A stretch of 64,000 nt of DNA from Thioalkalivibrio sulfidiphilus HL-EbGr7 (GTDB taxonomy: Bacteria; Pseudomonadota; Gammaproteobacteria; Ectothiorhodospirales; Ectothiorhodospiraceae): positions 3,296,501 through 3,360,500 of the forward strand of contig NC_011901.1 in the NCBI RefSeq assembly GCF_000021985.1. The letters run 5' to 3'. The position numbers were made by a program, and so were the translations under genes. The notes beneath the pieces were generated by a model that searched no databases, had not been told where the DNA came from, and was given only the letters and a program-made list of their open reading frames with translations. This document shows positions 17,999-26,512 of the stretch, one piece after another (within the stretch, counting starts at the first letter, position 1; the number at the start of each line of letters is the position of its first letter).

Positions 17999-19426
17999 AT
18001 GCACACCACCCGAAGTCACGAATTCCAGACCCGCGCCGTGGAGGCCCTCCACGACGAGACCCTGCGCACGGCGCTCGGCCGTGCCAAGGACGGCTTCGTG
18101 CTCAAGCGCCGGCTGGCCTTCGACGCCCTGCCCGAATACGAGCAGTTGCGCGACCGGGCCGTGGCGATCAAGAACCACACCCTGGAACACCTGGACCACT
18201 ACCTGGAACGTTACGAGCAGGCGGTCATCCGCCAGGGCGGGCAGGTGCACTGGGCGGAGAACGCCGAGGACGCCCAGCGCATCGTGGTGGAGATCTGCAG
18301 CAAGGCGGGCGCGACAAGCGTCACCAAGGGCAAGTCCATGGTGGGCGAGGAAATGGGCGTGAACGCCGCCCTGGAAGCGGCGGGCATGGAGGTGGTGGAG
18401 ACGGATCTGGGCGAATACATCATCCAGCTGGCCGGCGAACCGCCCAGCCACATCATCGCGCCGGCCGTGCACAAGACCAAGGGCCAGATCTCGGACCTGT
18501 TCCATGAACACCACGCCAAGTACGGACTGACGAAGCGGCTCACCGAGATCCCCGACATCGTCAACGAGGCCCGCCAGGTACTGCGCCAGAAGTACCTGGA
18601 CGCGGACGTGGGCATCACCGGCGCCAACTTCCTCATCGCCGAGACTGGCTCCAACATCATCGTCACCAACGAGGGCAACGGCGATCTCACCAACACCCTG
18701 CCCCGGGTGCACATCGTCACCGCCGGCATCGAGAAGGTGGTGCCCACCCTCGACGACGCCACCACCCTGCTGAGGCTGCTGGCACGCAGCGCCACCGGTC
18801 AACAGATCACCAGCTACACCACCCTCTCCACCGGCCCGCGCCGGGCGGGCGATCCCGACGGCCCCGCGGAATACCACGTGGTGCTGGTGGACAACGGTCG
18901 CAGCGCCATGCTCAGGGACGAGTTCCGCGAGATGCTGCGCTGCATCCGCTGCGGCGCCTGCATGAACCACTGCCCCGTGTACGGCGCCATCGGCGGCCAC
19001 GCCTACGGCTGGGTCTACCCCGGCCCCATGGGCTCGGTGCTCACCCCCCTGACCCTCGGCCTGCGCGAGGCCAAAGACCTGCCCAACGCCTGCACCCTTA
19101 ACGGCCGCTGCGCCGAGGTCTGTCCGGTACGCATCCCCCTGCCCGACCTGCTGCGCACCCTGCGCCACCGGCAGTTCCAGCACCAGATCGGCACCCGCCG
19201 CGCCCGCTGGGCCCTGGGCCTCTGGTCCTGGCTCGCCCGGCGCCCGGGGCTTTATCACGGCATCACCCGATGGCAGGCGCGCGCGCTCAAGTGGCTTTCC
19301 GGCAAAACCGGACGGCTCAAGGCCATGCCCTTGGCTGGTCACTGGTTCAAGGGTGGCCGCGTGCTGCCCGTCCCCCAGGGCGAGACCTTCATGGACGCCT
19401 GGCGACGCCGGGAGAAAAAACCATGA
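17999..19426 (+). CDS. lutB: L-lactate utilisation Fe-S protein LutB (LldF)
   Basis: A 475-residue ferredoxin-type partner of LutA and LutC. The N-terminal domain of the LUD type includes VTKGKSMVGEEMGVNAALE and ITGANFLIAETGS. The C-terminal part has two 4Fe-4S motifs: CIRCGACMNHCPVYGAIGG (about 317-335) and CTLNGRCAEVCPVRIP (about 367-382). It matches LutB/YkgF in length and order. A basic tail rich in Trp and Arg follows. Its stop overlaps the start of lutC as ATGA, so they are coupled. Confidence 0.95.
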   Translation: MHTTRSHEFQTRAVEALHDETLRTALGRAKDGFVLKRRLAFDALPEYEQLRDRAVAIKNHTLEHLDHYLERYEQAVIRQGGQVHWAENAEDAQRIVVEICSKAGATSVTKGKSMVGEEMGVNAALEAAGMEVVETDLGEYIIQLAGEPPSHIIAPAVHKTKGQISDLFHEHHAKYGLTKRLTEIPDIVNEARQVLRQKYLDADVGITGANFLIAETGSNIIVTNEGNGDLTNTLPRVHIVTAGIEKVVPTLDDATTLLRLLARSATGQQITSYTTLSTGPRRAGDPDGPAEYHVVLVDNGRSAMLRDEFREMLRCIRCGACMNHCPVYGAIGGHAYGWVYPGPMGSVLTPLTLGLREAKDLPNACTLNGRCAEVCPVRIPLPDLLRTLRHRQFQHQIGTRRARWALGLWSWLARRPGLYHGITRWQARALKWLSGKTGRLKAMPLAGHWFKGGRVLPVPQGETFMDAWRRREKKP

Positions 19427-20097
19427 GCGCCGCCCGAGACAAGATCCTCGCCAGGATTCGCACAGGCCTCGGTCGAGGCACCTTGCCCCGCGAATCCAGA
19501 GAGGCCCTGGACGCCCGCCTGGACGGCACGCTCAATCCGGACAAGCCACTGCGCCCACGCCTGCCCGACACGCCACTCGCCGCGCTATTCCGTGAACGCC
19601 TGGAGGCCATCGCCGGCACACTGCAGACCCTGCACGATGAGGCCTACATCCCCGGCGCCGTAGCGACCTACCACGCCAGCCGACAGGTCACGGGCCCCAT
19701 CGCCGTCGCCCCGTCACTGCAGGAGCTCGACTGGTCCGCCACCGGCCTGGAACCCCGCTTCGGCCGCAGCCACGGCGAGGAACTGCTGTGCGTCAGCCGC
19801 GCCTTCTGCGCCATCGCCGAGACCGGCACCCTGGTCCTGCTCTCCGGCCCCGAAAACCCCACGACGCTCAACTTCCTGCCGGATCATCACCTGGTGGTCC
19901 TCGATGCCGCGGACGTGCTGAGTCACATCGAGGATGCCTGGGCCCGCATCCGCACCCGGGATGCCGACTGGCCGCGCACGGTGAACCTGATCACCGGCCC
20001 CTCCCGCACCGCTGATGTGGAGCAGACCATCCAGTTGGGGGCCCATGGGCCGAGGAGCCTGCATGTGCTGCTCATCAATTCACCACGGGTTGCCTAG
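19423..20097 (+). CDS. lutC: L-lactate utilisation protein LutC (LldG)
   Basis: 224 residues in the LUD (DUF162) family, starting with the ATG of the ATGA overlap with lutB. Family signature regions are AFCAIAETGTLVLLSGPENP and LNFLPDHHLVVLDAADV, and the C-terminal GPSRTADVEQTIQLGAHGP is characteristic of LutC. It has no Fe-S motifs. It completes the lactate oxidation complex. The N-terminal 60 residues are Arg-rich and helical as in homologues. The lactate permease expected beside this operon lies 4.6 kb downstream. Confidence 0.94.
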   Translation: MSAARDKILARIRTGLGRGTLPRESREALDARLDGTLNPDKPLRPRLPDTPLAALFRERLEAIAGTLQTLHDEAYIPGAVATYHASRQVTGPIAVAPSLQELDWSATGLEPRFGRSHGEELLCVSRAFCAIAETGTLVLLSGPENPTTLNFLPDHHLVVLDAADVLSHIEDAWARIRTRDADWPRTVNLITGPSRTADVEQTIQLGAHGPRSLHVLLINSPRVA

Positions 20098-20102
20098 ATC
20101 CT

Positions 20103-20342
20103 TTGAGCGTGAAAACCAAATACACCGATGAACCCATTGGCCCGGTCAAGGTTATCCCGGATGTACTACCGTCACCCGAGGAACTGGTCTTCAAAGAAGA
20201 CACTGTGGAGGTAACTATCGCCCTGACCCGCGAAACCGTGGAATTCTTCAAGCGCGAGGCAAGCAAACACGATACTCAATATCAGATAATGATTCGCCGA
20301 CTTCTGGATGCCTACGCAGTGGCCAATAGCAAGGCGACATAA
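20103..20342 (+). CDS. Orphan BrnA/CopG-like antitoxin
   Basis: A 79-residue protein beginning at TTG (or GTG at 20109). The C-terminal half, VEVTIALTRETVEFFKREAS followed by IMIRRLLDAYAVAN, is a ribbon-helix-helix pattern close to BrnA antitoxins: a beta strand with alternating hydrophobics, then two helices. BrnA normally follows its toxin BrnT, but the upstream gene here is lutC and no BrnT-like frame is present. It therefore looks like an orphan or degenerate toxin-antitoxin remnant, or a stand-alone regulator. It lies at the left edge of a more AT-rich accessory block. Confidence 0.6.
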   Translation: MSVKTKYTDEPIGPVKVIPDVLPSPEELVFKEDTVEVTIALTRETVEFFKREASKHDTQYQIMIRRLLDAYAVANSKAT

Positions 20343-20410
20343 GACGAGAAGATCGCCAATAGCCCGGCTCTAAGACGATGATTCGGTCATTCTCGCTCGA
20401 CATATGACAA

Positions 20411-20455
20411 CGGTTTTGGGCATCCATAATTCTGGATTGTGGATGCCCCAAACCG
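20411..20455. repeat. Inverted repeat upstream of the GIY-YIG gene
   Basis: CGGTTTTGGGCATCCAT pairs with GTGGATGCCCCAAACCG with two mismatches around a short loop. It lies before the GTG chosen as start of the next gene, so it is outside the coding part. It may be a transcription stop for the antitoxin-like gene or a boundary mark of the inserted block. Confidence 0.6.
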
Positions 20456-20475
20456 TCCACTACCAGGAAGAATGC

Positions 20476-21327
20476 GTGCCAACAGCAACTCTTAAAATAT
20501 TTCTTGCATACGGCGACCCCAAAAGGTTGCGCACTGCCGAACTCTCAAATTGGACCGGGAAAGCTGTTTCTGGACCTCGGAGTGAATTCGATAAGGTATT
20601 GGAGCGCGAGGAGTCACAAGGGTCAGGTGTTTACTTCCTGTCTGGCACTGACCCAGAGACCAATAAGAGCGCGATTTATATTGGCGAAGCGGAATGCATC
20701 AAGGATCGCGTGAAATCTCATCTATCCAGAGACTTCTGGAATAACATCACGTTCTTTGTCACCAAGGATGAGAACCTGACCAAGGCGCACATTAAGTACC
20801 TGGAAGGTCGATTGATTGATATTGCGCGCTCTACAGAACGATCTATTGTGATGAACAGCCAAAGCAGTGGCGCAAGGCTACCAGAGTCAGACCGTGAAGA
20901 TATGGAAATATTTCTTGAAAAAATGCAACAGGTGCTTCCGGTTCTTGGGGTAGAGGCATTTCTGGACAAATCCTCATCCACAGTACATGGAAAACAAACA
21001 ACGGATTTCCTTAACTGCAACATCAAGGGGCTAACTGCAACCGGCTATTTGACGCCTAATGGGATTGTTGTGCTCAAAGGTTCCCAGGCTGTTCTGGAGG
21101 AGCGCGCCTCCGCCCAGAAATGGCCAAGCGTTTTAGCGCAACGTAAGAAGCTTATTGAGGACGGCGCGCTTATTGAGAAAGACGGTGCTTACGTCTTTGT
21201 TAAAGACATCGAATTCACAAGCCCGAGTTCTGCTGCCGCAACCATTCATGGCGGCAGCGCAAACGGCTTAACTGCATGGGTTAATCAGGATGGGATTCCT
21301 CTCAAGCAGTTACAAGAGAAGAGCTAA
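20476..21327 (+). CDS. GIY-YIG nuclease fold protein with DUF4357
   Basis: About 283 residues from GTG at 20476, which has AGGAAG upstream and gives the usual family start TATLKIFLAYGDPKRLRTAE. The central part contains a GIY-YIG-type pattern (GVYFLSG followed by SAIYIGEAECIKDRVKSHL), with KAHIKYLEGRLI supplying the expected Glu. The C-terminal third is a DUF4357 domain (KGLTATGYLTPNGIVVLKGS onwards). Proteins of this architecture are common in accessory regions and may act in DNA processing or defence, but no activity is established. Codon use and base composition are clearly more AT-rich than the flanking lut genes, pointing to horizontal acquisition. Confidence 0.8.
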   Translation: MPTATLKIFLAYGDPKRLRTAELSNWTGKAVSGPRSEFDKVLEREESQGSGVYFLSGTDPETNKSAIYIGEAECIKDRVKSHLSRDFWNNITFFVTKDENLTKAHIKYLEGRLIDIARSTERSIVMNSQSSGARLPESDREDMEIFLEKMQQVLPVLGVEAFLDKSSSTVHGKQTTDFLNCNIKGLTATGYLTPNGIVVLKGSQAVLEERASAQKWPSVLAQRKKLIEDGALIEKDGAYVFVKDIEFTSPSSAAATIHGGSANGLTAWVNQDGIPLKQLQEKS

Positions 21328-21748
21328 AGGGGTCAGCGCCCTTCATGTTTCCGCGCGAAATGCACTTAGAGTTGCCTTATTGGCGGCATCGTTATTGATG
21401 CTTGGTTGCGGCCTGTTTACCGATGCAGCAACTCGCCTTGCTTACGACATAGAGGCCGCCGCCAAGAGGCTGAATAACACTGGTGACAGATTTACTCTGT
21501 ACCATGAGACACCTTCCAGGCGAGGCGAATGCGAAGGCCCTTACACCGTACAGTTTGACAAAGTCGGGGCCTTGATCATCTGGTGCAAGGATGCTGCCGG
21601 CGAGGTGTTATCCAGTCCAGGCACAAGCTACCATCGGCGCTTTGTTAAGACGCCCGAAACGTACTACCTCGATAAGGCGCCAGGCGAAACACTTGTCGTT
21701 GAGTTAGAGAAACGCGGAAATAATGTGATGATCGTTGGCGTTCATTAA
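21290..21748 (+). CDS. Putative small lipoprotein
   Basis: A 152-residue protein. The hydrophobic segment ALRVALLAASLLMLGC ends in a lipobox (LMLGC, Cys40), so the mature part would be a lipid-anchored periplasmic protein of about 113 residues. The mature part has two more cysteines and no recognised domain. The only reasonable start, ATG at 21290, overlaps the end of the GIY-YIG gene by 38 bp and gives an unusually long, basic n-region. Alternative starts would remove the signal. AT content is raised like its upstream neighbour, consistent with shared acquisition. Function unknown. Confidence 0.55.
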   Translation: MGFLSSSYKRRAKGVSALHVSARNALRVALLAASLLMLGCGLFTDAATRLAYDIEAAAKRLNNTGDRFTLYHETPSRRGECEGPYTVQFDKVGALIIWCKDAAGEVLSSPGTSYHRRFVKTPETYYLDKAPGETLVVELEKRGNNVMIVGVH

Positions 21749-21897
21749 CAGATACAAAGGGGATCAGCACTCTTTTGGGTTCTCAAACAGACGCTCCTCT
21801 ATCTCTACAATGCGAAGGAGCCTGGTCAGCCCGAAATCCAGACACCTCCACGACCAGCGCGATCGTCAAGATCCGATTCAGGAGAACAGTCACACCC

Positions 21898-22539
21898 ATG
21901 ACCGGTCCAAGCCCAGACAACACGCACCCCATGGAAGGCTTCCCCCAGGTGTGCTTCGTCAAGAACACCGTCAGCAACCCGAACATCATCATCGGGGACT
22001 ACACCTACTACGATGACCCAGAGGACTCGGAGAATTTCGAACGCAACGTCCTCTACCACTTCCCCTTCGTCGGCGACAAGCTGATCATTGGCCGGTTCTG
22101 CGCCATCGCGCGGGGCGTGAAGTTCATCATGAACGGCGCCAATCACAAGCTCTCCGGGATCTCCACCTATCCGTTCCAGATCTTCGCCAACGGCTGGGAA
22201 TCATTCGCGCCCGCCGAGGAGGAGTTTCCCTACAAGGGTGACACGGTGATCGGCAACGACGTCTGGATCGGCTACGAGGCGCTGATCATGCCCGGCGTAC
22301 AGATCGGCAACGGCGCGGTGATCTCGGCCCGCTCCGTGGTGACGAAGGACGTGCCCGCCTACAGCATCGTCGGCGGCAACCCGGCAAAGGTGATCCGCCA
22401 GCGTTTCACCGACGAAGAGATCGAAACCCTGGAGGCCATCGCCTGGTGGGACTGGCCGGTGGAGAAGATCACCCGGCATCTGGCGCAGATCATGGCGGGC
22501 GATGTGGATGCGCTGCTCGACTGTGCGCAGATTCCCTGA
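21898..22539 (+). CDS. Vat/CatB-like hexapeptide-repeat O-acetyltransferase
   Basis: 213 residues from an ATG preceded by AGGAGAA. It is a left-handed beta-helix acyltransferase of the xenobiotic acetyltransferase (XAT) type: GDYTYYDDPEDSENFERNV, LIIGRFCAIARGVKFIMNGANHKLSG with the catalytic-type His, the GDTVIGNDVWIGYEALIMPGV hexapeptide run and VGGNPAKVIRQRF. Close families include streptogramin A acetyltransferases and CatB chloramphenicol acetyltransferases, as well as many housekeeping sugar acetyltransferases. The fold and acetyl-CoA use are clear, but the substrate is not. Resistance should not be assumed from sequence alone. Confidence 0.88.
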   Translation: MTGPSPDNTHPMEGFPQVCFVKNTVSNPNIIIGDYTYYDDPEDSENFERNVLYHFPFVGDKLIIGRFCAIARGVKFIMNGANHKLSGISTYPFQIFANGWESFAPAEEEFPYKGDTVIGNDVWIGYEALIMPGVQIGNGAVISARSVVTKDVPAYSIVGGNPAKVIRQRFTDEEIETLEAIAWWDWPVEKITRHLAQIMAGDVDALLDCAQIP

Positions 22540-22550
22540 AAACCCTGTTC

Positions 22551-22683
22551 TCTCGCAGAGGCGCGGAGACGCTGGGAAAGGCATCAAGTTAAAACCTTGA
22601 AATCTCGCCAAGACGCAAAGTCGCCAAGAAGACCGCTTTTTATACTACAAGCATTTCCCAGCGCCTCTGCGCCTCCGCGAGAG
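22551..22683. repeat. Palindromic repeat (TCTCGCAGAGGCGC type)
   Basis: The left arm starting TCTCGCAGAGGCGCGGAGAC and the right arm ending GCGCCTCCGCGAGA pair imperfectly over about 27 bases. The interior contains CGCCAAGACGCAAAGTCGCC, related to the repeat at 16944-17034. Confidence 0.85.
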
Positions 22684-22724
22684 AATGGGTTTTTCGTTCT
22701 TCATCCAGATAAGGGCCGACATCG

Positions 22725-23516
22725 ATGCCAGCAAACATCCTCTATCTCCCCCACGGCGGTGGACCGCTGCCACTCATGGATGATCCCGGCCATGCGCAAC
22801 TGACCGCGTTCCTGCGCCACATCCCGGAACGGCTCGGCAGGCCGGACGCCATTCTGGTGATCAGCGCCCATTGGGAAACGGACATTCCGACCGTGACCTC
22901 CGGTCCCAGTCCTGCGCTCATCTACGACTACTACGGTTTCCCGGAGGAGACCTACCAGATCCAGTACCCGGCTCCGGGCGATCCCCTCCTGGCGGATCGC
23001 GTATGCGCGTCGCTTTCTGGCCACGGCATCGAATGCCGGCAGGACGATGAGCGGGGTTTCGATCACGGCCTGTTCATCCCCCTCATGCTCATGTATCGGG
23101 GGGCGTATATCCCCTGCATCCAGCTCTCCCTGGTCAAGGGTCTGGACCCCGCCGCCCACATCGCACTAGGCAGGGCGCTCTCGTCCCTGCTGCATGTAAA
23201 CCTGCTGGTGGTCGGCTCGGGCTTGTCCTTCCACAACATGCGTGCACTGATGGATCCAGGCTTCGGTGACAAACACGATGAGCAGGCCTTTCACGACTGG
23301 CTCGTGGAGACCTGCACCGCGCCGGGCCTGTCGGGTGACGAACGTTCACAGCGCCTGGTCAAATGGTCACAGGCGCCGGGGGCACGGTTCTGTCATCCCC
23401 GGGAGGAACACCTGCTGCCGCTTCACGTGTGCCACGGCATGGCGGCGGACCGCCCGGCGGAGGTGGTGTTCGACGGGGAGGTCATGGGGCGACGCGCGGT
23501 GGGTTTGCTTTGGTGA
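22725..23516 (+). CDS. Class III extradiol dioxygenase, DODA type
   Basis: A 263-residue protein of the 4,5-DOPA dioxygenase (YgiD/LigB-like) family. Candidate metal ligands are His10 in LPHGGGPLPL, His in VISAHWETD and His in the DERGFDHGLFIPLMLM block. The later GLSFHNMRAL stretch supplies the usual conserved His. Members cleave catechol-type rings or similar diols using non-haem iron or zinc. No aromatic degradation genes are adjacent, so the physiological substrate is unknown. Composition is like the host chromosome. It stands alone between a palindromic repeat and a toxin-antitoxin pair. Confidence 0.9.
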   Translation: MPANILYLPHGGGPLPLMDDPGHAQLTAFLRHIPERLGRPDAILVISAHWETDIPTVTSGPSPALIYDYYGFPEETYQIQYPAPGDPLLADRVCASLSGHGIECRQDDERGFDHGLFIPLMLMYRGAYIPCIQLSLVKGLDPAAHIALGRALSSLLHVNLLVVGSGLSFHNMRALMDPGFGDKHDEQAFHDWLVETCTAPGLSGDERSQRLVKWSQAPGARFCHPREEHLLPLHVCHGMAADRPAEVVFDGEVMGRRAVGLLW

Positions 23517-23561
23517 CCCGCCCGGCTTGAATCGCTGAAAGTATCACTTTAGTATCACAAC

Positions 23562-23819
23562 ATGCGCACCGAACTCGTCACCACCCTCAAACGCAGGGCT
23601 ACCGAACTGCTCAATGAACTTGAGCAGAGCAAGGAGCCGATCCTCATCACGCAACATGGGGTGCCCAGCGCATACCTGGTGGATGTTCAAAGCTACGAGG
23701 CCTTACAGCGCAGGATGCACCTGCTGGAAGGCATCGCACGGGGCGAGATGGCGGTCGAAGATGGGCGCACCGTGACCCAGGCACAGGCAAGGAAGCGCAT
23801 GGCCCGATGGCTGAAGTGA
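23562..23819 (+). CDS. Phd/YefM-family antitoxin
   Basis: 85 residues with the Phd/YefM pattern: an N-terminal DNA-binding half (TTLKRRATELLNELEQSKEP, ILITQHGVPSAYLVDVQSYE) and a C-terminal acidic to basic helical tail that would wrap the toxin. It overlaps the ParE-like toxin start by 13 bp, the typical antitoxin-first coupled arrangement. Such antitoxins neutralise the partner and repress their own promoter. The promoter should lie in the 45 bp upstream of 23562. Confidence 0.88.
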   Translation: MRTELVTTLKRRATELLNELEQSKEPILITQHGVPSAYLVDVQSYEALQRRMHLLEGIARGEMAVEDGRTVTQAQARKRMARWLK

Positions 23820-24115
23820 TCTGGACTGAACCCGCCCTCAGTGACCTGGATGCGATCGCGGACTACATCGCCCTCGACAACCCCGAGGCGGCCAGGACTC
23901 TCGTACGCAAGGTCTTCGATCATGTCGCCTTGCTGGCTGATCACCCGAGACTGGGCACAAAGCCGCCGGAACTGAAGGGATGGCGTTACCGCCAGATCAT
24001 CGAGCCTCCTTGCCGGATCTTTTATCGACAGGACGGCGATCGCATCTTCATACTCCACGTGATGCGCGCCGAGCGTCTGCTCGATCTATCCGCGCTCACA
24101 GATCCCAACAACTGA
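23807..24115 (+). CDS. RelE/ParE-superfamily toxin
   Basis: 102 residues with the ParE-type layout: EVIWTEPALSDLDAIADYIA, PEAARTLVRKVFDHVALLADHPRLG, YRQIIEPPCRIFYRQDG and IFILHVMRAERLLD. ParE toxins poison gyrase and RelE toxins cut mRNA; the sequence is closer to the ParE look (DLDAIADYI followed by HPRLG). It overlaps and is coupled to the Phd/YefM antitoxin. No frameshift is seen, so the module looks intact. Confidence 0.9.
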   Translation: MAEVIWTEPALSDLDAIADYIALDNPEAARTLVRKVFDHVALLADHPRLGTKPPELKGWRYRQIIEPPCRIFYRQDGDRIFILHVMRAERLLDLSALTDPNN

Positions 24116-24129
24116 CCGCCGCCGACTCC

Positions 24130-24489
24130 ATGTCCTTCATCCGCATCTTCCCCCTGCAGGAAATCGAGCACGCCGCCGACGAGCACTTCGGAAAGAGTCA
24201 GCCTGCCCGCTGCCATGCCACGGATCGCTTCGATGCCCGGGAGTTCTATCTCAACGTCGACGAGATCGCCGCCTTCGAGGAATGCCCGCTGTACCTGATC
24301 TCCGAGCAGGAGACCGATGCACTAGTCAACGGCATTCGCATCCGGCTGCGCTCTGGCGCGCGCTTCGTGATCCCCGACGACCCGGAGGACGAGGAGGCCT
24401 CGTTCCTCGCCCTGCTCGGGCGCGCGCTGAAGGGCGAGATCGTGGAGATGGAGTTCTCCCGCTATCTCGGCAGCCTCGCCAAGCCCTAG
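24130..24489 (+). CDS. Hypothetical protein whose stop lies in a MITE
   Basis: A 119-residue acidic protein starting MSFIRIFPLQEIEHAADEHF. It follows the toxin gene by 14 bp. No signal, membrane segment or recognised domain is seen. The DPEDEEASFLALLGRAL stretch suggests an acidic helix. The TAG stop (24487-24489) is part of the CTAG that begins the 184-bp element, so insertion may have set or changed the C-terminus. Function unknown. Confidence 0.6.
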   Translation: MSFIRIFPLQEIEHAADEHFGKSQPARCHATDRFDAREFYLNVDEIAAFEECPLYLISEQETDALVNGIRIRLRSGARFVIPDDPEDEEASFLALLGRALKGEIVEMEFSRYLGSLAKP

Positions 24490-24669
24490 CCCGCATATCT
24501 CATCACCGTTCGTAGCGAGGGCGTCGAGATGCCGCTGTGACGGGGCGCGCGGACCGCAAGACGGCGCTGGCGTAGCCGACACTACGTCAAGCCGGCTGGA
24601 GGGAGCACGCCCCGTCACAGCGAGCAGATCGGCGGCCGCAGTAGAAGGGTGGTGAGATATGCGGGCTAG
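24486..24669 (-). mobile_element. MITE-like element, copy 2 (184 bp, inverted)
   Basis: Reverse-complement copy of the element at 1171-1354, the same length, with the same terminal repeats and the same internal CTGTGACGGGGCG stem. It separates the accessory block from the lactate permease gene and supplies the stop codon of the upstream gene. Confidence 0.85.
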
Positions 24670-24751
24670 ACCCTTCGCTGAGTTCTATCGCGGTTTTACC
24701 TGTCATGCTCTCTTCGGCATCCTGAAGGGACATCGTGACCCCGGATCTGCC

Positions 24752-26512
24752 ATGACCCTGCCCGTGCTGTTCACACTCGCCCTCACCCCGGTCATCACCG
24801 TGTTCCTGTTCCTGGTGATCCTGCGCTGGCCCGCGTCCCGGGCCATGCCCCTGGCCTACGGGGTCACGGCGCTGATCGCACTGCTTGCCTGGGGCACGGA
24901 CTGGATCGTGGTGGCGGCGGCCACGGTGCACGGGGTGGTGACGGCGCTCAACATCCTGTTCATCGTGTTCGGCGCCATCCTGCTGCTCTACACCTTGCGC
25001 GAGTCCGGGGCGATCATCGCCATCCGCCGGGGCTTCATGGACATCTCCCCGGACCGGCGCGTGCAGGCCATCATCGTGGCCTGGCTGTTCGGTTCCCTGA
25101 TCGAGGGGGCCTCGGGCTTCGGCACCCCGGCGGCCATCGCCGCGCCCCTGCTGGTGGCCATCGGCTTTCCCGCCATGGCGGCGGTGCTCTCGGCCCTGAT
25201 CATCCAGTCCACGCCGGTCTCCTTCGGCGCCGTGGGCACGCCCATCCTGGTGGGGGTGAACACGGGGCTGTCCGGGCAGGCCATGGTGGAGAGCCACATC
25301 GACGTGCCCTTCTTCCCGGACTACCTCTACGAGATCGCCTTCAACGTGGCGCTCCTGCACACCCTCATCGGCTTCCTGATCCCGCTGATCATGATCGGCA
25401 TGCTGACCCGCTTCTTCGGCGCTGCGCGCTCCTTCCGCGAGGGGCTGGCCGCCTGGCCCTTCGCCCTCTTTGCCGCCGCCGCCTTCACCCTGCCGTATCT
25501 TGCCGTGGCCGCCTGGCTGGGGCCGGAGTTTCCCTCCCTGGTGGGCGGCCTGATCGGACTCATGATCGTGGTGCCGGCGGCGAGGCGCGGCTTCCTGGTG
25601 CCGAAGCAGGTGTTCGATTTCGAGCCCCGCGCCCGCTGGCAACCGGAGTGGGTGAGCGCGCTGCAGGACCTGCCCGACCCGGTGCGCAACGGCGCACCCG
25701 TGACCCTGATCCAGGCCTGGATCCCCTACCTGCTGGTGGCGGTGCTGCTGGTGATCACCCGGGCCGTGGATCCGGTGAGCGAACTGCTGCGCTCATCCGC
25801 GCTCACCCTGTCCTGGCCCAACATCTTCGGCACCAGCGTGACCACCTCGTCGCAGCCCCTGTACCTGCCGGGCTTCGTGCTGCTGGTGGTCTCGCTGCTC
25901 ACCTACGCCTTGCACCGCATGGACCGGGAGCCGGGCGCCTATGCCCGCGCCTGGCGCCAGTCGGGGCGCACGATCCTTTCGGCCAGCGCGGCGCTGCTGT
26001 TCGCCGTGCCCATGGTGCAGGTGTTCATCCAGTCCGGGCAGGCCTCGCCCTACGCCAGCATGCCCCTGGTGCTGGCGGAAGGGGTATCCCTGGCCTCGGG
26101 GGAATTCTGGCCGTTGTTCTCGCCGCTGATCGGGGCGCTCGGCGCCTTCGTGGCCGGCTCCAACACCATCAGCAACATGATGTTCGCCCTGTTCCAGTTC
26201 GCCACCGCCGAGAGCATCGGGCTGGACGCACGGGGCGCGGCGGTGGTGGTGGCCCTGCAGGCCGTCGGCGGCGCGGCGGGCAACATGATCTGCGTGCACA
26301 ACGTGGTGGCGGCCTCGGCCACCGTGGGCCTGATCGGACGCGAGGGGGACCTGATCCGCAAGGCGCTGATCCCCATGGGCTACTACGTGCTGGCGGCGGG
26401 ACCCCTGGGCATGGCGCTGATCAGCGGCGGACTCAATGGCTGGTACGCGGTGTGGCTGGCGGTGATGGTGCTCATGCTGATACTGATGCGCTTCAACCGG
26501 GCGCATCGCTGA
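24752..26512 (+). CDS. lldP: L-lactate permease
   Basis: A 586-residue inner-membrane transporter of the LctP family with about 12-14 hydrophobic helices. Signatures are [36 protein letters not shown] and, near the end, [19 protein letters not shown] with [19 protein letters not shown]. It imports L-lactate with protons, supplying the LutABC complex encoded at 17087-20097. The ATG at 24752 gives the standard N-terminus [21 protein letters not shown] lies directly upstream, so promoter elements may have been altered by it. The gene converges with and overlaps the next gene by 20 bp. Confidence 0.95.
   Translation: MTLPVLFTLALTPVITVFLFLVILRWPASRAMPLAYGVTALIALLAWGTDWIVVAAATVHGVVTALNILFIVFGAILLLYTLRESGAIIAIRRGFMDISPDRRVQAIIVAWLFGSLIEGASGFGTPAAIAAPLLVAIGFPAMAAVLSALIIQSTPVSFGAVGTPILVGVNTGLSGQAMVESHIDVPFFPDYLYEIAFNVALLHTLIGFLIPLIMIGMLTRFFGAARSFREGLAAWPFALFAAAAFTLPYLAVAAWLGPEFPSLVGGLIGLMIVVPAARRGFLVPKQVFDFEPRARWQPEWVSALQDLPDPVRNGAPVTLIQAWIPYLLVAVLLVITRAVDPVSELLRSSALTLSWPNIFGTSVTTSSQPLYLPGFVLLVVSLLTYALHRMDREPGAYARAWRQSGRTILSASAALLFAVPMVQVFIQSGQASPYASMPLVLAEGVSLASGEFWPLFSPLIGALGAFVAGSNTISNMMFALFQFATAESIGLDARGAAVVVALQAVGGAAGNMICVHNVVAASATVGLIGREGDLIRKALIPMGYYVLAAGPLGMALISGGLNGWYAVWLAVMVLMLILMRFNRAHR

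Noticed and set aside
21898-22539. Antibiotic resistance gene
   Set aside because: The acetyltransferase fold is clear but the substrate cannot be read from sequence, so it is listed only as Vat/CatB-like.
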